Positions 1-8,151 of a stretch of 64,000 bases of DNA are shown in pieces (positions within the stretch are counted from its first letter, which is position 1; the number at the start of each line of letters is the position of its first letter). Origin of the DNA: RGIG4079 sp045646905 (GTDB lineage: Bacteria; Bacteroidota; Bacteroidia; Bacteroidales; Muribaculaceae). The stretch lies in assembly GCA_045646905.1 (NCBI GenBank), contig JAZRLP010000024.1, forward strand, positions 186,001 to 250,000, written 5' to 3'. A model generated the notes under the pieces. That model worked only from the letters and a program-made list of their open reading frames with translations, was not told the origin of the DNA and did no database searches. The position numbers and the translations under genes were made by a program.

Positions 1-345
1 TATACCATTGTCAGCGCCGAGAGTAGTGCCATTGGCCCATACCCATTCGCCATCGACGCGAGTAGAGATAGGAGTGTTTTCAAAGTCAAATGGTTCGTTT
101 GACTCGCACACCATATCCATGTGAGCTTGAAGAATGATACCAGGAGCATTTTCGTGGCCTGCAGTAGCAGGTTTGCTCATCACTACATTACCTATTTCGT
201 CGGTTTTTACTGCGATATTATTTTTAGCAGCAAAGTCCAATAGCCATTGGCGTATTTTTCCCTCCTTTTTAGAAGGACGAGGTACTTGAGTGATTTCGTC
301 GAAGATTGACCAAATCAAAGAAGGCTTTAAATCTTTTAGTGTCAT
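1..345 (-). CDS. pepD: PepD-type dipeptidase (aminoacyl-histidine dipeptidase), N-terminal part
   Basis: These are the first 115 codons of a cytoplasmic dipeptidase of the M20 metallopeptidase clan, which uses two metal ions to cleave dipeptides. The reverse strand reads MTLKDLKPSLIWSIFDEITQ, the usual opening of the family. It then shows the first metal motif QAHMDMVCE (H75 and D77) and the GADN motif whose aspartate (D112) bridges the two metals. The ATG is at 343-345 with no Shine-Dalgarno sequence. The catalytic and dimerisation parts lie beyond the left edge, so an intact gene cannot be confirmed. It is transcribed away from the lipoprotein gene at 586. Confidence 0.85.
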   Translation of the reverse strand, partial: MTLKDLKPSLIWSIFDEITQVPRPSKKEGKIRQWLLDFAAKNNIAVKTDEIGNVVMSKPATAGHENAPGIILQAHMDMVCESNEPFDFENTPISTRVDGEWVWANGTTLGADNGI

Positions 346-392
346 ATTAGTTTTGTGTTTAATTAATGATATTTACATACTTAAAATGTTTG

Positions 393-425
393 TAACGATG
401 GAAAATAATGTTAAAATCATCGTTA
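393..425. promoter_or_regulatory. Inverted repeat, candidate operator
   Basis: TAACGATG at 393-400 is matched perfectly by CATCGTTA at 418-425, with a 17-base spacer. It sits in the divergent gap between pepD and the OmpH-like gene, upstream of the latter's -7 box. A dimeric regulator could bind it, but no regulator is identifiable. Confidence 0.3.
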
Positions 426-484
426 TTCGCTCACTAAGTTACAAAATAAAATTTATATATAGCAAAAAATTAGGATTCCTTTCA

Positions 485-492
485 TATATTTG
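485..492 (+). promoter_or_regulatory. Bacteroidales -7 promoter box
   Basis: TATATTTG matches the TAnnTTTG consensus of the Bacteroidetes primary sigma factor. It would start a leader of about 90 nt before the OmpH-like lipoprotein gene at 586. No clear -33 element is visible. Confidence 0.6.
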
Positions 493-499
493 CATCACG

Positions 500-541
500 A
501 AAACACAAAATGGCTTATTTGGGGCTATAAAATTGTGTTTT
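500..541 (+). promoter_or_regulatory. Leader hairpin followed by a T-run
   Basis: AAAACACAA at 500-508 pairs perfectly with TTGTGTTTT at 533-541, and further T residues follow. It lies within the predicted 5' leader of the gene at 586, so it could act as a weak terminator or attenuator. The stem is AT-rich and may not be stable. Confidence 0.3.
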
Positions 542-585
542 TTAAGAATTAGAAACTAATAAAATTAATAATATAAAAAGCTAAC

Positions 586-1254
586 ATGAAAAAAATATCA
601 CTTATTGCAGGCGCATGCTTGCTTTTAATGTCAACTGCTTGTTCATCGGAAGGTGCTTCGACTGAAAAAGGTGCACAAGACTCTACTCAAGTAACAAAAA
701 AAGCCGATCCATTTGAAGCTCAAACCAACATTCGTTATATCGATATGGATTCAATCACCGAGCACTATAATCTTGCAAAGGATTATAAAGAATGGTTGAT
801 GAAAAAGAATGAGAGCCTCGAAAAACAAATCCGTGGATTATATGCATCGGCTCAAAAATTTGAAGCTGAATGCCAAAAGAAAATGCAAGCAAACGGATAT
901 CTTACCGAAGCTGCTTACAAAGCTGATGTGCAAAAACTTCAAAATATGGCAGTGAATGCACAAAAGAAAGAACAAGAACTTCGCCGTCAAGCAGCACAAG
1001 AAGATGCACAATGGCAAAAACAACTTCAAGATTCAATCAACTCATTTGTGATTGATTACAATAAAGATAAAAAATTTGATGCAATTTTGATGAAAGCAGC
1101 AGGTATCTATTTCAACCCTTCTCTTGAAATAACAAAAGATGTTATCGAAGGATTGAACGCTCGTTATAACAATGTTGCTCCTTCAAAAGATGCTAAAGCC
1201 GAAGAAAAAGCAGCTCCAGCCGATTCAACAAAGAAAGCCGAAGTTAAAAAGTAA
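586..1254 (+). CDS. OmpH/Skp-family lipoprotein
   Basis: A 222-residue protein of the OmpH/Skp type, a family of periplasmic holdases that escort outer-membrane proteins. Residues 1-18 are a lipoprotein signal and C19 in MSTACSS is the likely lipidated cysteine. Residues 48-60 (TNIRYIDMDSITE) open the conserved domain, and residues about 66-150 form the long charged helical hairpin. The tail from about 197 is rich in Lys, Ala and Glu. The paralogue at 1774 shares the TNIRY.DMD..TE and AAGI/SAGIFFNP segments. A lipid anchor is unusual for Skp, so it may act at a membrane face. A terminator follows at 1281. Confidence 0.75.
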   Translation: MKKISLIAGACLLLMSTACSSEGASTEKGAQDSTQVTKKADPFEAQTNIRYIDMDSITEHYNLAKDYKEWLMKKNESLEKQIRGLYASAQKFEAECQKKMQANGYLTEAAYKADVQKLQNMAVNAQKKEQELRRQAAQEDAQWQKQLQDSINSFVIDYNKDKKFDAILMKAAGIYFNPSLEITKDVIEGLNARYNNVAPSKDAKAEEKAAPADSTKKAEVKK

Positions 1255-1280
1255 ATATTTTAATAATAAATAGATTGGCC

Positions 1281-1318
1281 GTCGGAGGATTCTTGAAGAG
1301 AATTCTCCGACGCTTTTT
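1281..1318 (+). terminator. Rho-independent terminator
   Basis: GTCGGAG at 1281-1287 pairs with CTCCGAC at 1305-1311, the stem extends inward through ATTCT/AGAAT, and GCTTTTTAT follows. It ends the OmpH-like lipoprotein transcript. Confidence 0.8.
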
Positions 1319-1412
1319 ATATAAGAAATGATTAAGGGTTGATATAATATTTTGATATACGGGAAAAAATGATTAATTTTGACCACGAATTTAAATATAA
1401 TCCTTAAAGAAG

Positions 1413-1724
1413 ATGCGTCGTCTTATTATCTCATGTGTTGTGTTATTGAGCATTTGCTGTGGAGCAAATGCTGCATCGGCATGGGAACGCACGGGCGGAA
1501 AGATACAAACCGAGCGCATCGAAGCCGAGGGCCCCGAAGTGAGAGTGAGCGAGGGATATGTATATGTGACAACATCTCGCACCACTACCGTAAAAGTATT
1601 TTCTATATTGGGGCAACTTATTTCACAAGAAACTATTCAACTGGGAATATCTCGTTTTAGACTCCCCTCAAGAGGTATTTATATACTAAAAGTGGGAACG
1701 GTGACTAAACGTATCACTATATAG
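1413..1724 (+). CDS. Minimal secreted protein consisting mainly of a sorting-type C-terminal domain
   Basis: A 103-residue protein with a signal peptide (residues 1 to about 21). Its remainder from about 40 resembles a type IX secretion C-terminal sorting domain: V..SEGYVYV, then VKVFSILGQLI, then LPSRGIYILKV and a terminal KRITI. In the family this domain directs export through the outer membrane and is normally attached to a large passenger. Here only about 20 residues of passenger exist. A TAATTTTG box at about 1373 is a likely promoter. The gene lies between the two OmpH-like paralogues. Function unknown; it might be a decoy, a surface-layer subunit, or the remnant of a larger protein. 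Confidence 0.6.
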   Translation: MRRLIISCVVLLSICCGANAASAWERTGGKIQTERIEAEGPEVRVSEGYVYVTTSRTTTVKVFSILGQLISQETIQLGISRFRLPSRGIYILKVGTVTKRITI

Positions 1725-1773
1725 TGAGTCTATAAAATATATCATAATTAAAAACATTAAAATTATAAGATAA

Positions 1774-2427
1774 ATGAAAGCATTTTTAAAAGCGAGCCTA
1801 TTGGCAATCGCATTGCTTGTGGGTGCATCAAATCTGTCTAATGCACAAGTTACTGCAATTTCTAATATATCGGAGGTAAATGCTCCAGCAACCCCATCAA
1901 CCAACATACGCTATGTCGATATGGATGTAATAACCGAGGGATTTGTTTTGGCTGTAGAGTTTCAACAATGGGCAAAAACTACATCCGATAGTATGAAGAC
2001 CGTGGTTGAAGATAAATATAAAGCGGCTCAAAAGTTGGAAGCGTCAATTCAATCAAAGTTGAATAACAATAAATATGCATCGCGTCCGGCTTATGAGAAA
2101 GATGTGAAGAAATATCAAGATATGGTTACCGATATACAAGTGCTTGAAAAGAAATTGACCGAAGAATTGCAATTTGAAAGCGCTAAACGCATGCAAATGC
2201 TACAAGACTCAATCGAGTCATATATTACTGAATATAACCTCGCTCATCGTTATGATGCGATATTATATAAGTCGGCAGGTATATTCTTCAACCCTGCACT
2301 TGATATTACCGATGAGATTCTTCGAGGGTTAAATTCTCGATATAGCAAACCTGTGGAGATTGAAATTCCACTTCCCGACAAAGGTCTCGTGCCTCAAAAA
2401 ATGGAAGATAATACTATCACACCATAA
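1774..2427 (+). CDS. OmpH/Skp-family periplasmic protein
   Basis: A 217-residue paralogue of the protein at 586. The signal peptide ends near residue 23 (SNA-Q), so this copy is soluble rather than lipidated. Residues 43-55 (TNIRYVDMDVITE) start the OmpH domain. Residues about 60-155 form the charged coiled hairpin, and SAGIFFNPALDIT near 168-181 matches the paralogue. Members of this family hold unfolded outer-membrane proteins in the periplasm. It follows the minimal sorting-domain gene by 49 bases and ends at the hairpin at 2449, so the two may share a transcript. Confidence 0.75.
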   Translation: MKAFLKASLLAIALLVGASNLSNAQVTAISNISEVNAPATPSTNIRYVDMDVITEGFVLAVEFQQWAKTTSDSMKTVVEDKYKAAQKLEASIQSKLNNNKYASRPAYEKDVKKYQDMVTDIQVLEKKLTEELQFESAKRMQMLQDSIESYITEYNLAHRYDAILYKSAGIFFNPALDITDEILRGLNSRYSKPVEIEIPLPDKGLVPQKMEDNTITP

Positions 2428-2448
2428 TATAAAATGGATATTTGAAAT

Positions 2449-2483
2449 AGAAGGGTTGCGTCAATGGCGCGACCCTTCTTGCT
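2449..2483 (+). terminator. Rho-independent terminator
   Basis: AGAAGGGTTGCG (2449-2460) pairs with CGCGACCCTTCT (2468-2479) with one G-U pair, followed by a short T-rich stretch. It closes the OmpH-like transcript. Confidence 0.65.
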
Positions 2484-2560
2484 TGAATGCGAAATCGTTT
2501 TTGTGAAAGAATAAATAAATTACTACCTTTACAAACAAAACTAATACATTGATACGCGAC

Positions 2561-4069
2561 ATGGAAAATAACAAAATATTTAAGATTGAGGGGACTGTTT
2601 TAATTGGATTAATAGATAAAAATATTGAACATGTTAAAATCCCCGATGGTGTAACCGAGATTGGGGATCGTGCATTTGAGTATTGTGCCTTACTAAAAAG
2701 TATTGAAATTCCTGAAAGTGTAACTAAGATTGGGAAGTATGCATTTCTTGGTTGTAGAACATTAGAACACATTAATATACCTAAGGGAGTAACAGAAATT
2801 AGGTTTCGCACATTTGAATATTGTAATTCATTAGTATATGTTGAGTTCCCCAACGGAGTAACTAAAATTGGAGAGAGGGCATTTAGGGATTGTTCCTCTC
2901 TTAAAAACATAAATATTCCTAATAGCATAACCGAAATTGGAGATGAGGCATTTCGTGGCTGTACAAACATAGTATCAATAGTTGTCGAAAATGGGAATCG
3001 CAAATATGATTCAAGAAATAATAGTAATGCTATATTTGAAACAAATGCTAATACACTTATTTTAGGTTGTAAAAATTCCATTATCCCATATGGCGTGACA
3101 AAAATAGGAAATTATGCATTCGCAGGTTGCACTTCATTGGAGAATATTGATATTCCTAATAGCGTAACCGAAATTGGCGACTGGACATTCAGTAGATGTA
3201 CCGGCTTGACCTCGGTAACCATTCCCAATTCCGTAACATCGATTGGCAGGATGGCGTTCCATAGATGTATCAACTTAATCTCGGCAACCATTCCTAATCC
3301 CGGTTACGGAATTGGGAATGTAGTATTTGAGAGTTGTATCTCATTGGAGAAGATTGATGTTTCTAATAGTGTAACCGAAATTGGATATATGGCATTTGAG
3401 GGTTGCATCTTATTGGAGAATATTGATATTCCTAATAGTATAATCAAAATTGGAGAGAGGGCATTTAGAAATTGTACTTCACTTAAAAGCATAGATATCC
3501 CTAATAGTGTAACCGAAATTGGACGTTGGGCATTTGAGGGTTGCATCTTATTGGAGAATATTTATATCCCTAATAGTGTAACCGAAATTAGAGATAGCGC
3601 ATTTCGTAACTGTCAGAATTTAGTTGAAGTAAATGTTGATGCAGAAGTTTTAAGGGATTGTGGGTATGCTCATGGTTCAATATTTAGTAATTGTGCCGCG
3701 TTGAAAACAGTAAATATTGGAGGTAATGTAAAAGTTATTCCTAGAAATGTTTTTAGGGATTGCATATCATTGGAGCGCATCAACATACCTAATAACGTGA
3801 CTGAAATTAGAAAATGGGCATTTAAGGATGCTAAAATTCAATCGATGGTATTGATGGATAATTTATCAATCGAAGAAGGTGCTATTGATTGTGAAATTGC
3901 AGAAATTCATTGCCAAGGCACTAATAACATTGCGTCTATGGATATTCACCCTGATGCGTTTAATGAAAGTCTGTTTAAAAATACGATACTATATGTGCCT
4001 TCGGGAACACGGTGGGAGTATCGACATCATCCTGTGTGGGGGAGATTTAAGAATATTAAGCCCGAATAG
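2561..4069 (+). CDS. BspA-like leucine-rich-repeat protein
   Basis: A 502-residue protein built of more than a dozen LRR_5 (BspA/TpLRR-type) repeats of about 23 residues, with the pattern I.IP.SVTEIG..AF.GC..L. Such repeats form a curved solenoid that binds other proteins. The ATG at 2561 is preferred to the TTG twelve bases upstream. No signal peptide, lipobox or sorting tail is visible, so it should stay in the cytoplasm, unlike surface BspA proteins. Near residues 138-165 and 340-365 the repeats are interrupted by longer inserts. TACCTTTA at about 2524 is a weak -7 candidate. It has its own terminators on both sides, suggesting an independently acquired single-gene unit. Confidence 0.8.
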   Translation: MENNKIFKIEGTVLIGLIDKNIEHVKIPDGVTEIGDRAFEYCALLKSIEIPESVTKIGKYAFLGCRTLEHINIPKGVTEIRFRTFEYCNSLVYVEFPNGVTKIGERAFRDCSSLKNINIPNSITEIGDEAFRGCTNIVSIVVENGNRKYDSRNNSNAIFETNANTLILGCKNSIIPYGVTKIGNYAFAGCTSLENIDIPNSVTEIGDWTFSRCTGLTSVTIPNSVTSIGRMAFHRCINLISATIPNPGYGIGNVVFESCISLEKIDVSNSVTEIGYMAFEGCILLENIDIPNSIIKIGERAFRNCTSLKSIDIPNSVTEIGRWAFEGCILLENIYIPNSVTEIRDSAFRNCQNLVEVNVDAEVLRDCGYAHGSIFSNCAALKTVNIGGNVKVIPRNVFRDCISLERINIPNNVTEIRKWAFKDAKIQSMVLMDNLSIEEGAIDCEIAEIHCQGTNNIASMDIHPDAFNESLFKNTILYVPSGTRWEYRHHPVWGRFKNIKPE

Positions 4070-4103
4070 ATAGATTAGAGTTTATAGAAATACTCTAAAA
4101 AAT

Positions 4104-4139
4104 ACAATAGGGTCGCATCATGTGGTGCGACCCTATTGT
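4104..4139. terminator. Bidirectional terminator
   Basis: A perfect 14-base stem (4104-4117 with 4126-4139, core CAATAGGGTCGCA) lies between the convergent LRR and HIT genes. A-rich sequence on its left serves the reverse strand and TT on its right serves the forward strand. Confidence 0.8.
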
Positions 4140-4161
4140 TGCAATATATCGATATGAGGAA

Positions 4162-4578
4162 TTAATATAATTCTGATTGAGTGTTGCCGAAATTTTGGCT
4201 TATTTTTGTTGCGATTTCAATCATCTCTTCCTTGCTCAACGATGCTTTTTCTTTAAAGAAGTTCATGTCGGCTTCTTTGTTGATTGGGATGAGGTGGATG
4301 TGAGTGTGAGGAACTTCCAAACCCATCACCGCAACACCTACACGAGTGCAAGGAATTGCTTGTTTGATTGCTTCTGCTACTCGCTTGGCAAATAATTGAA
4401 GTCCGAGATATTCTTCGTCGTTTAGGTCAAAGATATAGTCAACTTCGTTTTTAGGAATAACAAGTGTGTGCCCAGGAGCAACGGGATTAATGTCGAGGAA
4501 CGCAAAATATTTGTCATCTTCGGCGATTTTGTAACATGGTATTTCACCAGCTACAATGCGACTAAAAATTGTTGCCAT
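4162..4578 (-). CDS. HIT-family nucleotide hydrolase/transferase
   Basis: A 138-residue histidine-triad protein of the Hint/HinT branch, a cytoplasmic enzyme that hydrolyses nucleotide phosphoramidates. The triad HTHIHL lies at residues 91-96, with the middle histidine H93 as the expected nucleophile. Upstream, FLDINPVAPGHTLVIPK (residues 27-43) is the conserved substrate-binding segment. Length is normal for the family. It lies 36 bases downstream of greA on the same strand and is probably co-transcribed from the greA promoter; the shared terminator is at 4104-4139. Confidence 0.9.
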   Translation of the reverse strand: MATIFSRIVAGEIPCYKIAEDDKYFAFLDINPVAPGHTLVIPKNEVDYIFDLNDEEYLGLQLFAKRVAEAIKQAIPCTRVGVAVMGLEVPHTHIHLIPINKEADMNFFKEKASLSKEEMIEIATKISQNFGNTQSELY

Positions 4579-4614
4579 TGTGGTAATAGTTTTTGAGGTT
4601 AAAATAAGTATTTA

Positions 4615-5085
4615 TTAGAATGAAATTTCAACGATTTCAAACTTCATCAAGCCCGAAGGAACTTTGATTTCTACAACATCGCCAAGTTTGTGGCCGAGAA
4701 GACCTTGAGCAATAGGAGTGCTTGATGCGATTTTCTTCTCTTTGAGATTAGCTTCGCTATCGGCAACAATGGTATATTCCATTTCCATATTGTTTACAAG
4801 GTTCTTGATTTTTACCTTGTTCATAATTTGAACTTCGTCGGTGTTGAGTTTGCTCTCATCAATGATACGAGCATTGGCTACAAGGTCTTTGAGTTGAGCA
4901 ATTTTCATTTCCAACAAACCTTGAGCTTCTTTTGCTGCATCATATTCAGCATTTTCCGATAAGTCGCCTTTGTCTCTTGCTTCGGCAATAGCGCGTGATA
5001 CTTCGGGGCGTTTTACCGATTCAAGGTATGCGATTTCTTCCATTTTGCGTTTATAACCTTCTTTGGTCATATAAGTGATTGCCAT
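4615..5085 (-). CDS. greA: Transcription elongation factor GreA
   Basis: A 156-residue factor that enters the secondary channel of RNA polymerase and stimulates cleavage of backtracked transcripts. The N-terminal coiled coil (about residues 1-75) carries the tip motif RDKGDLSENAEYDAAKEAQ, with the acidic D and E needed for cleavage. The C-terminal FKBP-like domain contains SPIAQGLLGHK-type sequence (STPIAQGLLGHKLGD near 122-136). Length is that of the family. Reverse-strand TACCTTTG (plus 5179-5186) is a good -7 box with a leader of about 90 nt. The HIT gene follows in the same direction. Confidence 0.95.
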   Translation of the reverse strand: MAITYMTKEGYKRKMEEIAYLESVKRPEVSRAIAEARDKGDLSENAEYDAAKEAQGLLEMKIAQLKDLVANARIIDESKLNTDEVQIMNKVKIKNLVNNMEMEYTIVADSEANLKEKKIASSTPIAQGLLGHKLGDVVEIKVPSGLMKFEIVEISF

Positions 5086-5178
5086 AGTGGTATAGTTTTT
5101 TATTAAAGTAAAAAAATAAAGAATCTCACTTTGAGTGGTGAGACCCCTTTGTTATCTATATAATGTCGTTTTGTGCTA

Positions 5179-5186
5179 CAAAGGTA
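5179..5186 (-). promoter_or_regulatory. -7 promoter box for greA
   Basis: The reverse strand reads TACCTTTG, fitting TAnnTTTG. It would give a leader of about 85-90 nt before the greA ATG. The rest of the gap up to 5350 holds no gene; TAAATTCG near 5310 may serve the dGTPase gene. Confidence 0.6.
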
Positions 5187-5350
5187 GTCATAAATATTCA
5201 ATAAAACAATTTTAAGAGTAAAATTATCGAGAAATAAGATTTGTTTAACTAATTTGTTATTAAATTGTTAAATATTTTAGATATTCATTGGGTATAAAGC
5301 AAATATTTAGTAAATTCGTAGAATAAATAAACGGAAAGACGCAGAATAAT

Positions 5351-6697
5351 ATGGCAGAAAAGATGCAATGGGCAAAGCTCATTAGTGACAAGCGATTTGG
5401 ATTAGAACAGTACCATAATCCCACAGCAGGGGCGCGTAGTGATTTTCAGCGCGACTATGACCGATTGGTCTTTTCATCTCCATTTCGCCGATTACAAAAT
5501 AAAACTCAAGTGTTCCCATTGCCAGGGAGCATCTTTGTTCACAACCGACTTACTCATAGCATGGAGGTGTCGTGTGTGGGACGCTCGTTGGCTAATGAGG
5601 TGAGCAATGAATTGCGTAAACGATATGCATCAGAGCCATGGTGTGAAAAACTCGATGATATTGGCGATATTGTCGCGGCGGCGTGTCTTGCACATGACTT
5701 GGGTAATCCTCCGTTTGGACATTCGGGTGAAACTGCTATAGCCACATTCTTCTCTGAAGGAGAGGGTGTGTCGTTGCGCAGCGAATTGTCTGACGAAGAG
5801 TGGAGCGATTTGATACACTTTGAAGGCAATGCCAACTCATTGCGATTGCTCATCAATCAGTTTAAAGGTCGTCGCCCAGGAGGTTTTGCCATGACCTATT
5901 CTACACTTGCTTCAATCGTAAAATATCCTTATGAATCGACATTGGCTGGTGATGCCAACAAGTTTGGGTTCTTTATCTCAGAGAAAAAACACTTTGAGCG
6001 CATAGCCACCGAGTTGGGGATATTGCCTCGCTATGGGGCAAATGGCGAAATTGCATTTGTGCGACACCCATTAGTATATATAGTTGAGGCTGCCGATGAT
6101 ATTTGTTACGAAGTGATGGATATTGAGGACGCTCATAAATTAAAAATTCTTACTACCGATGAGGTAACCGACCTTTTGATGGGATTTTTTGATGATGACC
6201 GCAAGCAACACATGTTTGATGTGATGAAAAATGTAGAGGATCCCAATGAGAAGGTGTCATATATGCGCTCGTGCGTAATAGGTCAGTTGGTGCGTCGTTG
6301 TGCCGAGGTGTTTGTTGCTCACGAGGATGAGATATTAGAGGGGCGTTTCAAGGGCTCATTAATAAGCCATATGCCTCAATTAGAGCGCGATGGTTATAGC
6401 CGTTGCAATGAAATGTCGTGGGCTAAAATATATAAAGCGCGCGATGTGGTGGATATTGAGCTTGCCGGTAATCAAATTATTACTTACTTGTTGGGCAAAT
6501 TTGTTCATGCGATAACACATCCTCATCTCAATTACTCTAAACTATTGTTGTCGCAAGTGCCTCAACAATATGATATCAATGCTCCCACATTATATGGTCG
6601 CATTCAAGGTGTAATCGATCACATGTCGGGTATGACCGATGTGTATGCACTCGACCTTTATCGCAAACTTAATGGAATGAGTTTGCCAGCGGTATAG
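5351..6697 (+). CDS. dgt: Deoxyguanosinetriphosphate triphosphohydrolase (dGTPase)
   Basis: A 448-residue HD-superfamily enzyme that converts dGTP to deoxyguanosine and triphosphate, helping balance dNTP pools. FRRLQNKTQVFPLP (46-59) and NRLTHSMEVSCVGRS (65-79, H69) are the family's opening motifs. ACLAHDLGNPPFGHSGE (111-127) contains the metal-binding H115-D116 pair. HPLVYIVEAADDICYEVMD near 237-255 supplies the last metal aspartate. Length and motif order are complete. It is monocistronic and converges on the flippase gene at 6717. A nearby dUTPase gene acts on another dNTP, but the two are not in one operon. Confidence 0.93.
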   Translation: MAEKMQWAKLISDKRFGLEQYHNPTAGARSDFQRDYDRLVFSSPFRRLQNKTQVFPLPGSIFVHNRLTHSMEVSCVGRSLANEVSNELRKRYASEPWCEKLDDIGDIVAAACLAHDLGNPPFGHSGETAIATFFSEGEGVSLRSELSDEEWSDLIHFEGNANSLRLLINQFKGRRPGGFAMTYSTLASIVKYPYESTLAGDANKFGFFISEKKHFERIATELGILPRYGANGEIAFVRHPLVYIVEAADDICYEVMDIEDAHKLKILTTDEVTDLLMGFFDDDRKQHMFDVMKNVEDPNEKVSYMRSCVIGQLVRRCAEVFVAHEDEILEGRFKGSLISHMPQLERDGYSRCNEMSWAKIYKARDVVDIELAGNQIITYLLGKFVHAITHPHLNYSKLLLSQVPQQYDINAPTLYGRIQGVIDHMSGMTDVYALDLYRKLNGMSLPAV

Positions 6698-6716
6698 TTT
6701 TTGCGCCGAAGGATAA

Positions 6717-8144
6717 TTAAGAGTTTTTGCGAAGAATCTTTTTGACTGCATAAGGAAGTAATAACACTCCTATTGCGGCTGGGATATACCATCCTATATA
6801 GAAATATCCCAATATACATGTCATGGCAACGACAAAAGAGAATGTTGCAAGTTTCGCCACTCCTTTGCCTAAATGTAGGTGATAGCGATATCGATAGATT
6901 ATGCCTACAATGAGGGCATATATTATGTACCACACCATGTATGCAACGCCGAGGCCATCTATTCCCCAATGGGTATATGCAATAATGTTGAGCGTGATGC
7001 AAGTGATAGCACTTGTGGTCTCGGTCAATAAAAATATCTTACCATCACCTCGAGCAAGTATGACATATGCCATACACCATGAAATAGCTCTAAATATAGT
7101 GCCTATTACAGCCCACACTATAAATGGTAGAATGACTATGAATTCCGAAGAATAAAGTATCTGTATGATAAGTTGGCTCGAAGCAATAAATAAGGCAATC
7201 ACTGGTAAAATAATCCATAGCATAATCACCATTTCGTGCGAAACAAAAATTGATGTGCGTTTAGCCGATGTGATAGCTTGCGACAAACGAGGGTAATATT
7301 CCATGATGATAGCAGTGAATATGATGCCCATATATTTATTTACAATCGTTATCCCGGCTTGATAATGTCCGGCAATGGAGGTGTCGCCCACAGTGTTGAG
7401 GTAGGTCATGAATAAATATGAAACCAAGTTATTCATAATCAATGATGCTGTGAGGAAAATACCAAGCGAAATGAAACTCTTACCCTTGCTTAATGTTTCA
7501 TCAAGTGAAATGCGTGGATGAGGTTTGGGAACTGATGCTCGTTGAGTAAATATCGCTATAGTAGAGGCTAACGAGAACACTATGAGCGCTGGGATTACAC
7601 TATCAACTCTCCAAAAATAAAACATTGGGATGGAGATAACTACGCCAGCAATAACGCCCCACATAGAGGCTCGGGCCAAGCGCTTGAGCTGTTGCGTGCC
7701 TTGAAGTATTGCCAATTCTCCATTTTGATAAGTTGACATTAATATTATTATCCCTATGGCGATAAAAGCATATATGTGTTTGTCGTCGTTAAATGTGAAA
7801 TGGCTCAAAAGAGGAGATAGCGCAATCGTGGCAACCAACCCTATTGCACCCAATGCCAATGCCCATCGGCGCACGATTATGATAATATTGTTGGTGCTTG
7901 ATTTAGGAGATGCCGCAATGTCGCGTACGGCACTATCTCTAATGCCAAGATTGAATATGATGTTTAAAAGTTCAATGGCCGAGTTGTAAATGCCAAAAAG
8001 TCCCACACCCACGGCTCCTATCCACACAGCAATGAGCTTTGTGCGCACAATCGAACAAAGAATATTGACGACTTGCACTCCGCCAAATATTCCAAGAGCT
8101 TTCAGCGCCCCTTGTGTGAGATTGCTTTTTGAAAGTCGTGGCAT
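6717..8144 (-). CDS. Polysaccharide flippase of the Wzx/MVF superfamily
   Basis: A 475-residue inner-membrane protein with 12 or more hydrophobic segments spread over its whole length. Wzx-type proteins move lipid-linked oligosaccharide repeat units across the inner membrane for O-antigen or capsule assembly. The opening LTQGALKALGIFGGVQVVNILCSIVRTKL, quoted here only up to its first helix (GIFGGVQVVNILCSIV), and GAVGVGLFGIYNSAIELL match that group. It starts 7 bases after the EnvC-like gene stops, so it is the last gene of the dut-led run. The substrate cannot be told from sequence; no sugar-transferase genes lie beside it, so it may serve a locus elsewhere. Confidence 0.8.
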   Translation of the reverse strand: MPRLSKSNLTQGALKALGIFGGVQVVNILCSIVRTKLIAVWIGAVGVGLFGIYNSAIELLNIIFNLGIRDSAVRDIAASPKSSTNNIIIIVRRWALALGAIGLVATIALSPLLSHFTFNDDKHIYAFIAIGIIILMSTYQNGELAILQGTQQLKRLARASMWGVIAGVVISIPMFYFWRVDSVIPALIVFSLASTIAIFTQRASVPKPHPRISLDETLSKGKSFISLGIFLTASLIMNNLVSYLFMTYLNTVGDTSIAGHYQAGITIVNKYMGIIFTAIIMEYYPRLSQAITSAKRTSIFVSHEMVIMLWIILPVIALFIASSQLIIQILYSSEFIVILPFIVWAVIGTIFRAISWCMAYVILARGDGKIFLLTETTSAITCITLNIIAYTHWGIDGLGVAYMVWYIIYALIVGIIYRYRYHLHLGKGVAKLATFSFVVAMTCILGYFYIGWYIPAAIGVLLLPYAVKKILRKNS

Positions 8145-8151
8145 CGTGGTA

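Noticed and set aside
290..559. 89-codon forward frame before the OmpH lipoprotein gene
   Set aside because: It spans the pepD start, the promoter region and the leader hairpin, with poor composition and no homologous pattern.
1379..1660. Overlapping forward frame rich in Cys and His
   Set aside because: It is another frame of the signal-peptide and sorting-domain gene at 1413, which has the coherent product.
2461..3546. Leftward open frames inside the LRR gene
   Set aside because: They are antisense shadows of the repeated coding sequence; their repeats mirror the LRR period and they have no start signals.
2640..3800. Regular DNA repeats that could suggest a CRISPR array
   Set aside because: The repeats are imperfect, in frame, and encode leucine-rich repeats. 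There are no unique spacers of constant length and no cas genes.
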